Assembly (NCBI RefSeq): GCF_002261185.1
Contig: NZ_NEVQ01000012.1
Span: forward strand, 310,001 to 374,000
Direction of reading: 5' to 3'
DNA length: 64,000 nucleotides
DNA from: Bordetella genomosp. 4
GTDB taxonomy: Bacteria > Pseudomonadota > Gammaproteobacteria > Burkholderiales > Burkholderiaceae_B
Below are positions 27,048-35,359 of the stretch, piece after piece; position 1 is the stretch's first letter, and the number at the start of each line of letters is the position of its first letter. The notes under the pieces are model-generated. The model saw only the letters and a program-made list of their open reading frames with translations. It was not told where the DNA came from and made no database searches. The position numbers were made by a program, and so were the translations under genes.

Positions 27048-27947
27048 CTAACTATTACATCCCAGGATCGCATCCTTGATCGCAGTCAGCGCATTCCGGA
27101 TCTTCAGCGAATTCTTCAGCCGTTCCTGCAGCATGATGAATACCGGCACCGATTTTTCGGTCCGGTAGCCTGGAAAGATCCTGACCAGTGTTTTCTCGGC
27201 ACTTGCAGATAGGCTCATCACGTTAGGCAACAGGCCGACGCCTTGCCCTTCCTTGATCATTTGAAAGATCGCGCCCCAGTGATTGATCGCCATCACTTCA
27301 TTGATCATGACTTGTGCTTTATCGCCCTGGTCATTGACGAGCGACAGCTTTTCTCCAGAAGAAAAGCCGGGCTGATTGATAAACGGATGTTTTTCGAGGT
27401 CCGAGATTTGTTGTATGCCGTTATTTTTTTCGAGGTATTCCTTCGAGCAAAATAACAGGCCATGAATTGTCCCGACGTTAAATGCCATCAACCTTTCATT
27501 TTTGGTCGGCCCCACCCGGATCATCAAGTCGACATCGTCGCTCATTGATTCCGACTGCCCGTCGTAGAACCGCAGCTCAACTCGTACGTCGGGGAAAATG
27601 CTGCGGATTTTCAGCAAGGCAGACGACATGATGTAGTCGTCGAAACAAATCGGCACAGCGATACACAGCGTACCCGATGGACTGGTGTCGAGCGATTTGA
27701 TTGCATGCAGACCCGCATCGACGCTTTCGATGGTGTTTATGCTCAGTTCATAGAATTTTTTACCGGCCTCGGTGCACGATAGCGACCGCGCAGTACGGGT
27801 CAGGAGCTGAATGCCTAGATGCTCTTCCAACCGAGCCAAACGCTCACTGATGGCCGGTTGGCCCACGTTCAGTTCGCGGGCAGCGCCAGAAAGCGTTCCG
27901 CAATCTACCACGCGAATATATATTCGCATCGCAGCCAGCATGTCCAT
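27048..27947 (-). CDS. LysR-family regulator
   Basis: A 299-residue LysR-type regulator with an N-terminal HTH (MDMLAAMRIYIRVVDCGTLS, then VGQPAISERLARLEEHLG) of the CrgA-like branch and a normal effector domain. It is convergent with the Bug gene and 109 bases from the next gene, also on the minus strand. Its codon use is less GC-rich than the housekeeping genes (many AAA/AAT codons), which suggests later acquisition. The target is unknown. Confidence 0.88.
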   Translation of the reverse strand: MDMLAAMRIYIRVVDCGTLSGAARELNVGQPAISERLARLEEHLGIQLLTRTARSLSCTEAGKKFYELSINTIESVDAGLHAIKSLDTSPSGTLCIAVPICFDDYIMSSALLKIRSIFPDVRVELRFYDGQSESMSDDVDLMIRVGPTKNERLMAFNVGTIHGLLFCSKEYLEKNNGIQQISDLEKHPFINQPGFSSGEKLSLVNDQGDKAQVMINEVMAINHWGAIFQMIKEGQGVGLLPNVMSLSASAEKTLVRIFPGYRTEKSVPVFIMLQERLKNSLKIRNALTAIKDAILGCNS

Positions 27948-28056
27948 AGATGTACGTCACATTTCTGTGTGAAATAATTGACACTATAACCATCTATCTC
28001 AGAGCGTGCTTTAGGACTGCAGGCGTGATTAGGGGGCAACACATGACGCTACATCG

Positions 28057-28848
28057 TTATTTTTGAATAAGCTCGCCGAAAAACATATACCCCTGTTGTC
28101 GTACATTCATCAGCGGCAGCTTGCTCCCATTCAGGATGGCTTTCTTTTTCAGGCGGCTGATTGCGACAGTCAAGGTACGCATGGCGGGATGGCCGGCGGC
28201 TGAGGATTCGTCACCGTCGGTTTGGTCAGGATCGAATTGCTCGAGCGATGCCAGATCGATCGGCGTGTCGGGGTTTCGATGCAACTCAATAAAGATCCGG
28301 CGCTCGTGCTTGGATAGTTCCAGCTTGTTGCCGGCAGGGGTTTGCAGGATCCAGAAGTCGTGACACAGCGTCCAGGTCTCTCTGGTATTCGAGTCTGGCG
28401 CAGCACTGGCGGTGCTACGGATTGGCTTGACGGGCCGCGCCGGTTCAGGCTTCGGGCTTGGTGCGAGTGGGGAGTGCGCGGAGAGCGCAACGGGATGCTT
28501 GCGGAAAAACGTATGCAGATTCGCTGCCAGTTCTATGGCGCCAAAGTCACTGTTAAGACAGGCATCGGCGCCTGCGAGTAATGCCTGGCTCTTATGGGTC
28601 TCATCATTGAAGGCGCCTATGGCCAAGACAAAATGGTGAGGCGATTCGCCGCGGAATCTGGGCAGCTTCATGAAAAGCGCGTCGTCCGTGACATCGACAA
28701 TATAGACGCCTAGATGGGGTGTCTGGGCAACGGTCGACGGCAACAACTGGCTGTTCTCCATCTGGATGGACGAGTAGCTAAATTGACCAAGATACTCCTT
28801 GGTGCGGTGCGCTAACGAAGCGTCGTCTATAGACAGATATACGGGCAT
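28057..28848 (-). CDS. Winged-helix regulator with degenerate receiver-like domain
   Basis: A 263-residue protein. The C-terminal part (from about residue 160) reads as an OmpR/PhoB-type winged helix (LELSKHERRIFIELHRNPDT, then RTLTVAISRLKKKAILNGSK and RQQGYMFFGEL). The first 115 residues resemble a receiver fold (VYLSIDDASLAHRTKEYLGQ; GVYIVDVTDDA near residue 50; LLAGADACLNSDF) but lack the DD pair and conserved Lys in standard form. A Pro/Ala-rich linker joins the two. No histidine kinase is adjacent. A phosphorylation-independent or atypical regulator is the best reading. Confidence 0.7.
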   Translation of the reverse strand: MPVYLSIDDASLAHRTKEYLGQFSYSSIQMENSQLLPSTVAQTPHLGVYIVDVTDDALFMKLPRFRGESPHHFVLAIGAFNDETHKSQALLAGADACLNSDFGAIELAANLHTFFRKHPVALSAHSPLAPSPKPEPARPVKPIRSTASAAPDSNTRETWTLCHDFWILQTPAGNKLELSKHERRIFIELHRNPDTPIDLASLEQFDPDQTDGDESSAAGHPAMRTLTVAISRLKKKAILNGSKLPLMNVRQQGYMFFGELIQK

Positions 28849-29223
28849 GATATTTTTGCGGCAATCAGGAATGATGCTGACGCTCAGGGGCCCGCGTGCA
28901 AGGGCTCTCGGTGCCTGAGCTTGGAAACATTGCGTTCAATCCTACGGAATCGTGAGGCCCAAATAAAGTCATCTGTCCCGATAATAAGTATCGGTTTTGC
29001 AAGGTTGATCTCGGGGCTGAAGTTGGATAGGTCACCGTTCATCGCACAAACATCTCTGCCGTGTGATGTAAATCCGTGCAAAGAATCGTCAGGTTGCGCC
29101 TGACTTCGACGCCGCTGACCGCGCGCCGCGTGCATGCGGCATCGTAGGGGGAACATCTCGCTATCTCAGCCCGGTCTGTAATGCTATAACAATGGCTCTC
29201 TCCGGTGAGAAGGGCTATTTATC
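28849..29223. other. 375-base gap; possible remnant ORF on the minus strand
   Basis: No supported gene. The minus strand has an open frame at 28884-29156 (90 residues) whose last 50 residues (containing NLAKPILIIGTDDFIWASRF) look like the beginning of a receiver-type domain, and it could be a broken fragment related to the neighbouring regulator. A -10-like TATAAC (29185-29190) may serve the EAL gene. Confidence 0.3.
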
Positions 29224-30795
29224 ATGAGAGTGGCTCGTTCGAGATCGCTCGTTGCATTACTTGTTATTGCCAGTCTTTGTATCCCGATCGTTAGCGCTGT
29301 TCTGATCTCCCGGAACCTGGCGCTCCATTCCTATCAGCGTCAATTGACAGACTTGAGCGAGAGCATGCTCTCTCGCACGGAGGCGACACTCGACGAGGCC
29401 AAGGCAGCCCTTGAGGCAATAAAGCGCCACGCGAGCATCCCGTGTTCGGAGGGACATATCACCGAGATGCGTCGCCTGGTCGCCAATAATCGGTCTATTG
29501 TGGGGATGGGTTACCGCGGTGAGAACGGCCTGCTGAAGTGCAGCGATTACGGCCCGTCGAAAGTCGCCGCACCGCGTAGCGACGCAATATCCTATGTGAT
29601 GGACAACGGCCTGCATATGATTCCCCGCCTGCAGACGCAGGTGGCGAATAACCAGCCGCGCAGTCTTCTTTACATCGGCAGCAATGAGGTGCTCGTAGAC
29701 CCTCGAAACTTCACGGACATTGCGAGAACCAAGGACGCGCAGTTGGCTGTGACGCTGGATCAAGTCGGTCTGATTATGGAAAAGAATAATCCAGATCGAG
29801 AGCTCGTGCGTCTCGTGCAGAAAAAGCCGGCGTCGGGTTCGCAAGACACGCATGTATATGCGGTCGCCAAAGAAGGACCATGGACCGCCATTGCCATGAG
29901 CCCTATCGGCGTGATTGGTCCGGAGTTCAGCAAGCTGCTTTACGTGATGTTGCCGATTGCGATCGTGATATCCGTCCTATTTATCGTTCTGGGACTGGGA
30001 CTGATCAGAAAGCGCACCTCGATTGAAGGCAGGCTCGCTACAGCAGTCAAAGAGCACGCGTTCACGGTGCATTATCAACCGATAATCGACCTGCGCACCG
30101 GTGCGTGTGTCGGGGCAGAGGCGCTGGCGCGATGGCCGCAGCCAAATGGCGAGTACATTGCGCCAGATATCTTTATTCCGCAGGCGGAAAAGAACGCGCT
30201 CATCTTTTCGATCACGGATCAGGTCATCGAGACGGTGGTCCGCGATATGGCCGAGACGCTGCTCGCGCAAAAGGATCTACATATTGCCATTAACGTCAGT
30301 GCTGCTGACATGTCCTCTGGCCGAGTACTGGGCGTATTGCGGCGGTTGTTGGCCGAGGCGAGCATTCCCAGCGAGCAGGTTTGGCTGGAGGCAACAGAGC
30401 GTGGTTTGATGGACATCGAATCGGCACGCCAGTCTATAGAACGAGCCCATACGGCTGGCCATTCAGTTGCGCTGGATGACTTTGGAACGGGATACGCCAG
30501 CCTCACCCATCTGGAGGCTCTACCGATTGACATGATAAAAATCGACAGGTCCTTCGTCGCCACGATCGGCAAGGTGACGGCAAAGAGTCCTGTCTTGCCT
30601 CATATCATCGACATGGCTAAAACACTGGATCTGCAATGTGTTGCAGAAGGTGTGGAGACTGAGGTTCAACTCGAGTATCTAGTCGGCAAGGGCATCGAAT
30701 TTGCCCAAGGATGGTATTTCTCGAAACCCTTGCCTGCCGCGCAGTTCATCGAATTCCTGGCGCAATCACGCGCTGATTCGCTGCGTGCCCACTGA
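29224..30795 (+). CDS. CSS-motif/EAL cyclic-di-GMP phosphodiesterase
   Basis: A 523-residue membrane sensor that hydrolyses c-di-GMP. An N-terminal membrane helix, a periplasmic CSS domain with its cysteines (IPCSEGHITEMRRL and LLKCSDYG) and a second membrane helix (about residues 240-260) lead to an EAL domain with all main catalytic segments: EALARWPQPNGEYI, INVSAADM, EATERGLM, LDDFGTGYASLTHLE, DMIKIDRSFV and VAEGVETEVQLEYL. In the family, oxidation of the two cysteines alters activity. The stop is 2 bases from the end of a convergent gene. Confidence 0.93.
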   Translation: MRVARSRSLVALLVIASLCIPIVSAVLISRNLALHSYQRQLTDLSESMLSRTEATLDEAKAALEAIKRHASIPCSEGHITEMRRLVANNRSIVGMGYRGENGLLKCSDYGPSKVAAPRSDAISYVMDNGLHMIPRLQTQVANNQPRSLLYIGSNEVLVDPRNFTDIARTKDAQLAVTLDQVGLIMEKNNPDRELVRLVQKKPASGSQDTHVYAVAKEGPWTAIAMSPIGVIGPEFSKLLYVMLPIAIVISVLFIVLGLGLIRKRTSIEGRLATAVKEHAFTVHYQPIIDLRTGACVGAEALARWPQPNGEYIAPDIFIPQAEKNALIFSITDQVIETVVRDMAETLLAQKDLHIAINVSAADMSSGRVLGVLRRLLAEASIPSEQVWLEATERGLMDIESARQSIERAHTAGHSVALDDFGTGYASLTHLEALPIDMIKIDRSFVATIGKVTAKSPVLPHIIDMAKTLDLQCVAEGVETEVQLEYLVGKGIEFAQGWYFSKPLPAAQFIEFLAQSRADSLRAH

Positions 30796-30797
30796 GC

Positions 30798-31517
30798 TCA
30801 AACGACCAAATATCCCCCATCAACCGGCATCACCACGCCCGTCATAAATGACGCCGCAGGCGAGCACAGGAATGCCACGCCATTGGCCACATCCTGCGGC
30901 GTGCCCCAACGCCCCAGCGGCGTACGAGACAGAATGGGTTGCGCGCGCTGAGGGTCGTCCTGCAGCGCTTGCGTCAGCGCCGTGGCAATCCACCCCGGTG
31001 CAATCGCGTTGACGCGAATTCCATCCTTGGCATAGGCAATGGCCAAGGATTTCGTCAGCTGGGCCACGCCACCTTTGCTTGCGGCATAGCCGGGCACCAG
31101 ACCGCCGCCAAAAAAGCTAAGCATCGACGCCGTATTGACGATGCAGCCTTTGCTGGCTTTGAGCAACTCGCGCGCGCTGGCGCACATGCGCATGGTTCCG
31201 CTTAGATTGACGGCTACAACCTGGTCAAACACATCGGGATCCAGCTCCTCGCCGCGTTTGATGATCCCTGCGCAGTTCACGAGCATATCCAGCGCCTCGA
31301 TCCGAGCGAATACGGCAGCGACTTGATCCGGTTTGGTCACGTCGGCTTCGATGACCTGTACATTGTCATCGAGAGATCCGTCACCGCGGCCCAGGCCAAC
31401 CGCAATCACCTTTGCGCCCAGCCGTGCCAGCACATTGGCCACGCCCGCACCGATGCCTTGCGTAGCGCCGGTCACCAGCGCCGTTTTCCCTGCATATAAA
31501 TCATTGGCGAACGTCAT
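30798..31517 (-). CDS. Short-chain dehydrogenase/reductase
   Basis: A 239-residue classical SDR oxidoreductase. The nucleotide-binding GATQGIGAGVANVLA, the NCAGIIKRGEE segment and the active site Ser...Tyr-x-x-x-Lys (NTASM ... YAASKGG) are complete. It resembles gluconate 5-dehydrogenase-like and 3-oxoacyl reductase-like SDRs, so the substrate cannot be set. It is the last gene of the minus-strand cluster with a second SDR and a cupin. Confidence 0.88.
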   Translation of the reverse strand: MTFANDLYAGKTALVTGATQGIGAGVANVLARLGAKVIAVGLGRGDGSLDDNVQVIEADVTKPDQVAAVFARIEALDMLVNCAGIIKRGEELDPDVFDQVVAVNLSGTMRMCASARELLKASKGCIVNTASMLSFFGGGLVPGYAASKGGVAQLTKSLAIAYAKDGIRVNAIAPGWIATALTQALQDDPQRAQPILSRTPLGRWGTPQDVANGVAFLCSPAASFMTGVVMPVDGGYLVV

Positions 31518-31624
31518 ATCGCACTCCTTTCTTTTGCTTTGTTGTAGAGCCGGTGGGCCGTCAGATTCTGTTCCCTGACGCGCTCGTGCACCACGACGAA
31601 CCGCGCGTCATGAGACCACAGCGA

Positions 31625-32383
31625 TCAATACGTGGCTCGGCCTCCAGACAGATCGAACACCGCACCGGTGCTGAACGTGCAGGACGGTGAACACAGCCAG
31701 GACACCAGTTCGGCCACTTCCTGGACCTCGCCCAATCGTGCCATCGGGCTCTTGTTGATCATGGTTTGCACATGCTCGGGTGTCATCTGCTCCAATAGCG
31801 CAGTACGAATGGCGGCGGGCGCAATCGCATTGACCAGCACGCCGGTCTGCGCGAGCTCTTTGCCCAGTGACTTCGTCAGGGCGAGTACGCCGGCTTTGGA
31901 CGCGCTGTAGGCCGATGCGTTGGGCGTGCCTTCCTTGCCTGCCAGCGACGCGATGTTGACAATGCGGCCGTAGCCGCTCGTACGCATGGCAGCCGCGACC
32001 GATTGGCATACGTGAAACACGCCCACCAGATTCACATTGATGATGCGTTGCCACGCGGCCGGGTCATAATCGATGAGCGGTACGGTTGGGCCGGACAAAC
32101 CGGCGCTATTGACCAGAATGTCTACTCGGCCAAACTGGGTTTGAACCTTTTGCAGTGCCGCTGCAATGGTATCCGGCCGCGTCACGTCGACTTCGCAAAA
32201 GAGCGCGGCGGCATCCGTCCCGCGGCTCAGGTCCCAGTTCACCACCGTGGCGCCAGCATGCTGCAGTTGCGCGGCAATCTCGGCGCCAATGCCGTTGCCG
32301 GCGCCGGTGACGATGGCGATTTGTCCACTGAAGTCGTACTGCGCCCTGGATCGCCCGTGATCAGCGGATGAATTGCTTGACAT
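31625..32383 (-). CDS. Short-chain dehydrogenase/reductase
   Basis: A 252-residue classical SDR with TGAGNGIGAEIAAQL, the NSAGLSG segment and active site NIASLAGKEG ... YSASKAG. Its start overlaps the end of the cupin gene by 23 bases, indicating translational coupling. With the cupin and the other SDR it probably forms a short degradation route. Confidence 0.88.
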   Translation of the reverse strand: MSSNSSADHGRSRAQYDFSGQIAIVTGAGNGIGAEIAAQLQHAGATVVNWDLSRGTDAAALFCEVDVTRPDTIAAALQKVQTQFGRVDILVNSAGLSGPTVPLIDYDPAAWQRIINVNLVGVFHVCQSVAAAMRTSGYGRIVNIASLAGKEGTPNASAYSASKAGVLALTKSLGKELAQTGVLVNAIAPAAIRTALLEQMTPEHVQTMINKSPMARLGEVQEVAELVSWLCSPSCTFSTGAVFDLSGGRATY

Positions 32384-32891
32384 AGTCCGCCCCTAATCCC
32401 ACGGCCTCGAAATGTCGTTTACACATATCGATCTTGGTGAATACGTCCTCATATCCGTTGCCTTTGCCCCAAGGGTCGGTGTAGTACATCACGCCGTTGA
32501 CTTGAAAGTAGGTAATCATTTCTTCGCAGTCTTCGGGCACATAGAGGGTGTGGGTCTCGCCTGGGGGCTCGAACACATATGAGCCTTCCTGCGCCCACCA
32601 GTCGTGCTCCAGATATTTCCATTTGCCTTTGAGGACGAAGCCATGCACGGCCTGGGGGTGGCGGTGCCGGCTCAACACGCCGGACTTGCGAACCTTCAGC
32701 AGATTCATCCAGTAACCCTGGCTGGCGTTCAGACAGAGGGGCCGGAACCAGACGTTCTCCGCCTGCGGGACCCATAGCCGCTCGTCTCTGGGGATAGCGC
32801 TTTCCACCACAATCTCGGGTAATGCCTCTACCGGATTAGGGTACTGATAGGGCATCATCGGGTTGGCATCTTTGTTATCAACGGGCATCAC
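32361..32891 (-). CDS. Cupin protein of the 2,4'-dihydroxyacetophenone dioxygenase family
   Basis: A 176-residue single-domain cupin. The metal-site motif 1 is visible as SRHRHPQAVHGFVLKGKWKY (His ligands and a Gly-rich turn), and motif 2 lies near PPGETHTLYVPEDCEEM. Length and sequence resemble the small iron enzyme that cleaves 2,4'-dihydroxyacetophenone to hydroxybenzoate and formate, but many family members are uncharacterised. It is the first gene after a palindromic operator candidate (32901-32937) and is coupled to an SDR gene. Confidence 0.75.
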   Translation of the reverse strand: MMPVDNKDANPMMPYQYPNPVEALPEIVVESAIPRDERLWVPQAENVWFRPLCLNASQGYWMNLLKVRKSGVLSRHRHPQAVHGFVLKGKWKYLEHDWWAQEGSYVFEPPGETHTLYVPEDCEEMITYFQVNGVMYYTDPWGKGNGYEDVFTKIDMCKRHFEAVGLGADYVKQFIR

Positions 32892-32900
32892 ACCGCTCCT

Positions 32901-32937
32901 TGTCCATAATATGAACTATATGATTATAATATGGACA
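32901..32937. promoter_or_regulatory. Palindromic operator candidate before the cupin gene
   Basis: TGTCCATAATAT (32901-32912) and ATAATATGGACA (32926-32937) are inverted repeats matching at 11 of 12 positions, 13 bases apart, in an AT-rich stretch just upstream of the cupin start (minus strand). The form suits a dimeric repressor such as a GntR or IclR protein, but none is encoded next to it. Confidence 0.6.
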
Positions 32938-33012
32938 TTATAGGGCGAGCGTTTCCAACCCAAAAGCGCCGTTTATAGGTATAAACCCTTGTCTTGAAGA
33001 AGGCGAAGCCGA

Positions 33013-34218
33013 TCAGGCAGTCTGCACCAGGGCGACGCGCTTTCTCAGCCACATCGTCAACCCCAGGTTCGTGATGGCCAGCGCAGTCAGGACAAACAGC
33101 GTGCCCGTCGCGCCTATATGGGTGATCAGTGCGCCGCATACCAGCGGAGTGAACGCCTGGCACAGGAGCGAGGACCGGGCTAACTTGCCCATCACCGGGG
33201 CAAGCATGGTTGATGGCAGCAAGGCCAACGGCAAGGTGCCGCGCACCAGTGCGCGCAGCCCGTTTCCTATGCCGTAGCACACCATGCCGAGTGCTGCCGC
33301 GTGGGGGCTGATGAAAATCAATAGTAATCCGCCTGCGACAAAGCCCGCAGAGAGTAATCCCATCCAGATGGGATGCAGGCTTTTGAGGCTGAATGTGATT
33401 ACACGCATGGCCACCATGCTCGGCCCGATCAGCGCACTGAGCGCGATGGCCGAGGCCAGACTATGTCCGGCGCCTTGCAAGAGCGCAATGATCTGTACGG
33501 ATACTGCCGTCATCAATATGGCTGCAATGGAAAACACGCTCGATAGCAGCCAATAGGTACCCCGGGAGACGCCGCCTGATGGGGCTGTGGCTTGAACGGT
33601 TTTCTTTTGAATGGGTGAGGCAGGATCAGTCTTTATGTCCTGCGGCAGGGCTTTCAAATAAAGCGGAGCCATTACGGCAGCCAGCACGCCGGCGTAAGCC
33701 CAACACGTAACGCGCCACCCCAGCGGTTCGACCATCCAGGCCAGCACGGGCCAGACGACGGTCGTCGCAAAGCCCGCAATGAGCGTGATCGCGTTAATGA
33801 CAGCTCGCGCGCGTTGCCCATACATAATGCCCAGCGTCGTGAACAGCGGGTCATACAGGCCACCGGCCATGCCTACGCCAATCAGCGCCCATCCTATGAC
33901 GAACACAGCAATATTGGGAGCGAGACCAATTACACATAGCCCGGCCGCAACGATCCAACTCGATCCGATGAGCAGCTTGCGGCCTTGCCGGCGCGCGATA
34001 TAGACATTCGCCCGTGGCGATAGCAGTGCCGATACCAAGACGCCGACTGTCAGCGAACCATAGATCCATGTCATGGACCATCCGGTATCGCGATGGATGG
34101 GCTCGGCCAGCACGGCAAGCAAAAAGAATGAGCCTCCCCAGATCAGGATTTGCGCAATACCGAGCAGCATGCTGTCGAAAAACGGTAATGCTGCTTGTCG
34201 CTGCGTATTGAGGCGCAC
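33013..34218 (-). CDS. MFS transporter
   Basis: A 401-residue major facilitator with about 12 membrane helices (for example MLLGIAQILIWGGSFFLLAV and ALIGVGMAGGLYDPLFTTLG) and a cytoplasmic middle loop rich in Lys/Thr/Pro (about residues 205-220). It lies 121 bases upstream of the cupin gene on the same strand and may import the aromatic or related substrate of that cluster. Substrate unknown. Confidence 0.85.
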   Translation of the reverse strand: MRLNTQRQAALPFFDSMLLGIAQILIWGGSFFLLAVLAEPIHRDTGWSMTWIYGSLTVGVLVSALLSPRANVYIARRQGRKLLIGSSWIVAAGLCVIGLAPNIAVFVIGWALIGVGMAGGLYDPLFTTLGIMYGQRARAVINAITLIAGFATTVVWPVLAWMVEPLGWRVTCWAYAGVLAAVMAPLYLKALPQDIKTDPASPIQKKTVQATAPSGGVSRGTYWLLSSVFSIAAILMTAVSVQIIALLQGAGHSLASAIALSALIGPSMVAMRVITFSLKSLHPIWMGLLSAGFVAGGLLLIFISPHAAALGMVCYGIGNGLRALVRGTLPLALLPSTMLAPVMGKLARSSLLCQAFTPLVCGALITHIGATGTLFVLTALAITNLGLTMWLRKRVALVQTA

Positions 34219-34465
34219 GCGCCACTCCAGGGGTTCGGGAGTAATATGGTATCAGGCAGCTAGGTGCCGATCCCCCGACGGAGATCCGAGATGTCCTGCA
34301 TGTCGTGCTGCCGCGCACGTAACAGTTCGCTACTCTCCGTCCCAAAGTCGCGCGGTTGCGAATTGCTTTGTTGCGATTGGCAGGGATGTCTTGCAGGCTC
34401 ACGCAGTTTTGAGTAGGAACAGACGAGTAGAGTGAAAGGTCCCTCAATAACAACTGGAGCGTCTC

Positions 34466-35059
34466 ATGCTTAATACATTCCCGAAGATGCGTCGCGCTGC
34501 GATGGCGGCGATGACGGTGGCAGTGGCAGGGCTCGTATTTTCCGGCTGCACCACGACCTCTGATAAAGCGTCGGCCAGTGCCGCCGAACAGAGACAGGAA
34601 ATCAATAGCGGGGCGAACGCTGCGCTGAGCAAGCTGTACGAGGCATCGCCGCAGTCCAAAGCCTTGGTAGAGCGTGCCAGAGGGGTTCTGGTGTTTCCCT
34701 CCGTGTTGAGCGCGAGCTTCATCGTAGGCGCGCAGCATGGCAAGGGAGTGCTGCGGGTGGGCGGCGTGGATTCCGGGTACTACAGCACCACGACAGGCTC
34801 GGTAGGATTCCAGGCGGGCGCGCAGTCCAAAGCAGTCATTTTGCTGTTCATGACGGATGAGGCGCTGCAAAAATTCCGCAACAGCAATGGCTGGACGGTG
34901 GGGGCGGACGCGACAGTGGCTGTCGCCCATGTGGGGGCGAACGGCAACATTGATACTAATACCGCTCAGCAGCCCATTGTCGGCTTTGTTCTGAACAATG
35001 CCGGGCTGATGGCGGGCGTCTCGCTCGAAGGCGCGAAAATTTCCAAATTGGATCTCTGA
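34466..35059 (+). CDS. SYLF/Ysc84-domain lipoprotein
   Basis: A 197-residue secreted protein. The signal peptide ends in a lipobox (GLVFSGC, Cys28), followed by Thr/Ser-rich residues. The rest is the SYLF (Ysc84/BPSL1445) lipid-binding domain: ARGVLVFPSVLSASFIVGAQ, GYYSTTTGSVGFQAGAQSKA, and a C-terminal NNAGLMAGVSLEGAKISKL. The family binds phosphoinositides in eukaryotes; its bacterial role is largely unknown. A good ribosome site (TGGAG) precedes the ATG. A terminator pair follows. Confidence 0.9.
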   Translation: MLNTFPKMRRAAMAAMTVAVAGLVFSGCTTTSDKASASAAEQRQEINSGANAALSKLYEASPQSKALVERARGVLVFPSVLSASFIVGAQHGKGVLRVGGVDSGYYSTTTGSVGFQAGAQSKAVILLFMTDEALQKFRNSNGWTVGADATVAVAHVGANGNIDTNTAQQPIVGFVLNNAGLMAGVSLEGAKISKLDL

Positions 35060-35069
35060 TAGAGCGACG

Positions 35070-35090
35070 GGGCGTCCGTTCGGGACGCCC
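35070..35090 (+). terminator. Hairpin after the SYLF gene
   Basis: An 8-bp stem GGGCGTCC with GGACGCCC, 11 bases after the stop, without a T-run. It is followed 50 bases later by a full T-tailed terminator. Confidence 0.5.
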
Positions 35091-35139
35091 ATTCGGCAAC
35101 TCAGCTTTCTTTCTTCTGAGCCGATTTTTTGGTCGGCGC

Positions 35140-35177
35140 AAAGGCCGCCAGTCTACGGCAAGACCGGCGGCCTTTTT
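35140..35177 (+). terminator. Intrinsic terminator after the SYLF gene
   Basis: A perfect 10-bp stem AAAGGCCGCC (35140-35149) with GGCGGCCTTT (35166-35175), then TTT. The A-run on the 5' side makes it potentially bidirectional. The remaining gap to 35359 is AT-rich and holds a TATCAC-CTA-GTGATA palindrome at 35193-35207 but no gene. Confidence 0.85.
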
Positions 35178-35359
35178 GTGCCGAGCACGCGGTATCACCT
35201 AGTGATATTTAGATTTTTTACGTGATAGCATTGTCCGAATACATCAAGGTGTGAGATTTTCTTTAGTGTCATGAAATCGTCCACTTAGGCTCATGTGTAT
35301 CGGCGCGGCCCGGGAATAGGGCCGTAGACAAAGTAGGCTCACTTTGATGGTGGGTATCC

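Noticed and set aside
33851-35092. 413-codon minus-strand frame across the MFS gene and the SYLF gene
   Set aside because: It overlaps two well-supported genes and an intergenic region, and its translation has no domain.
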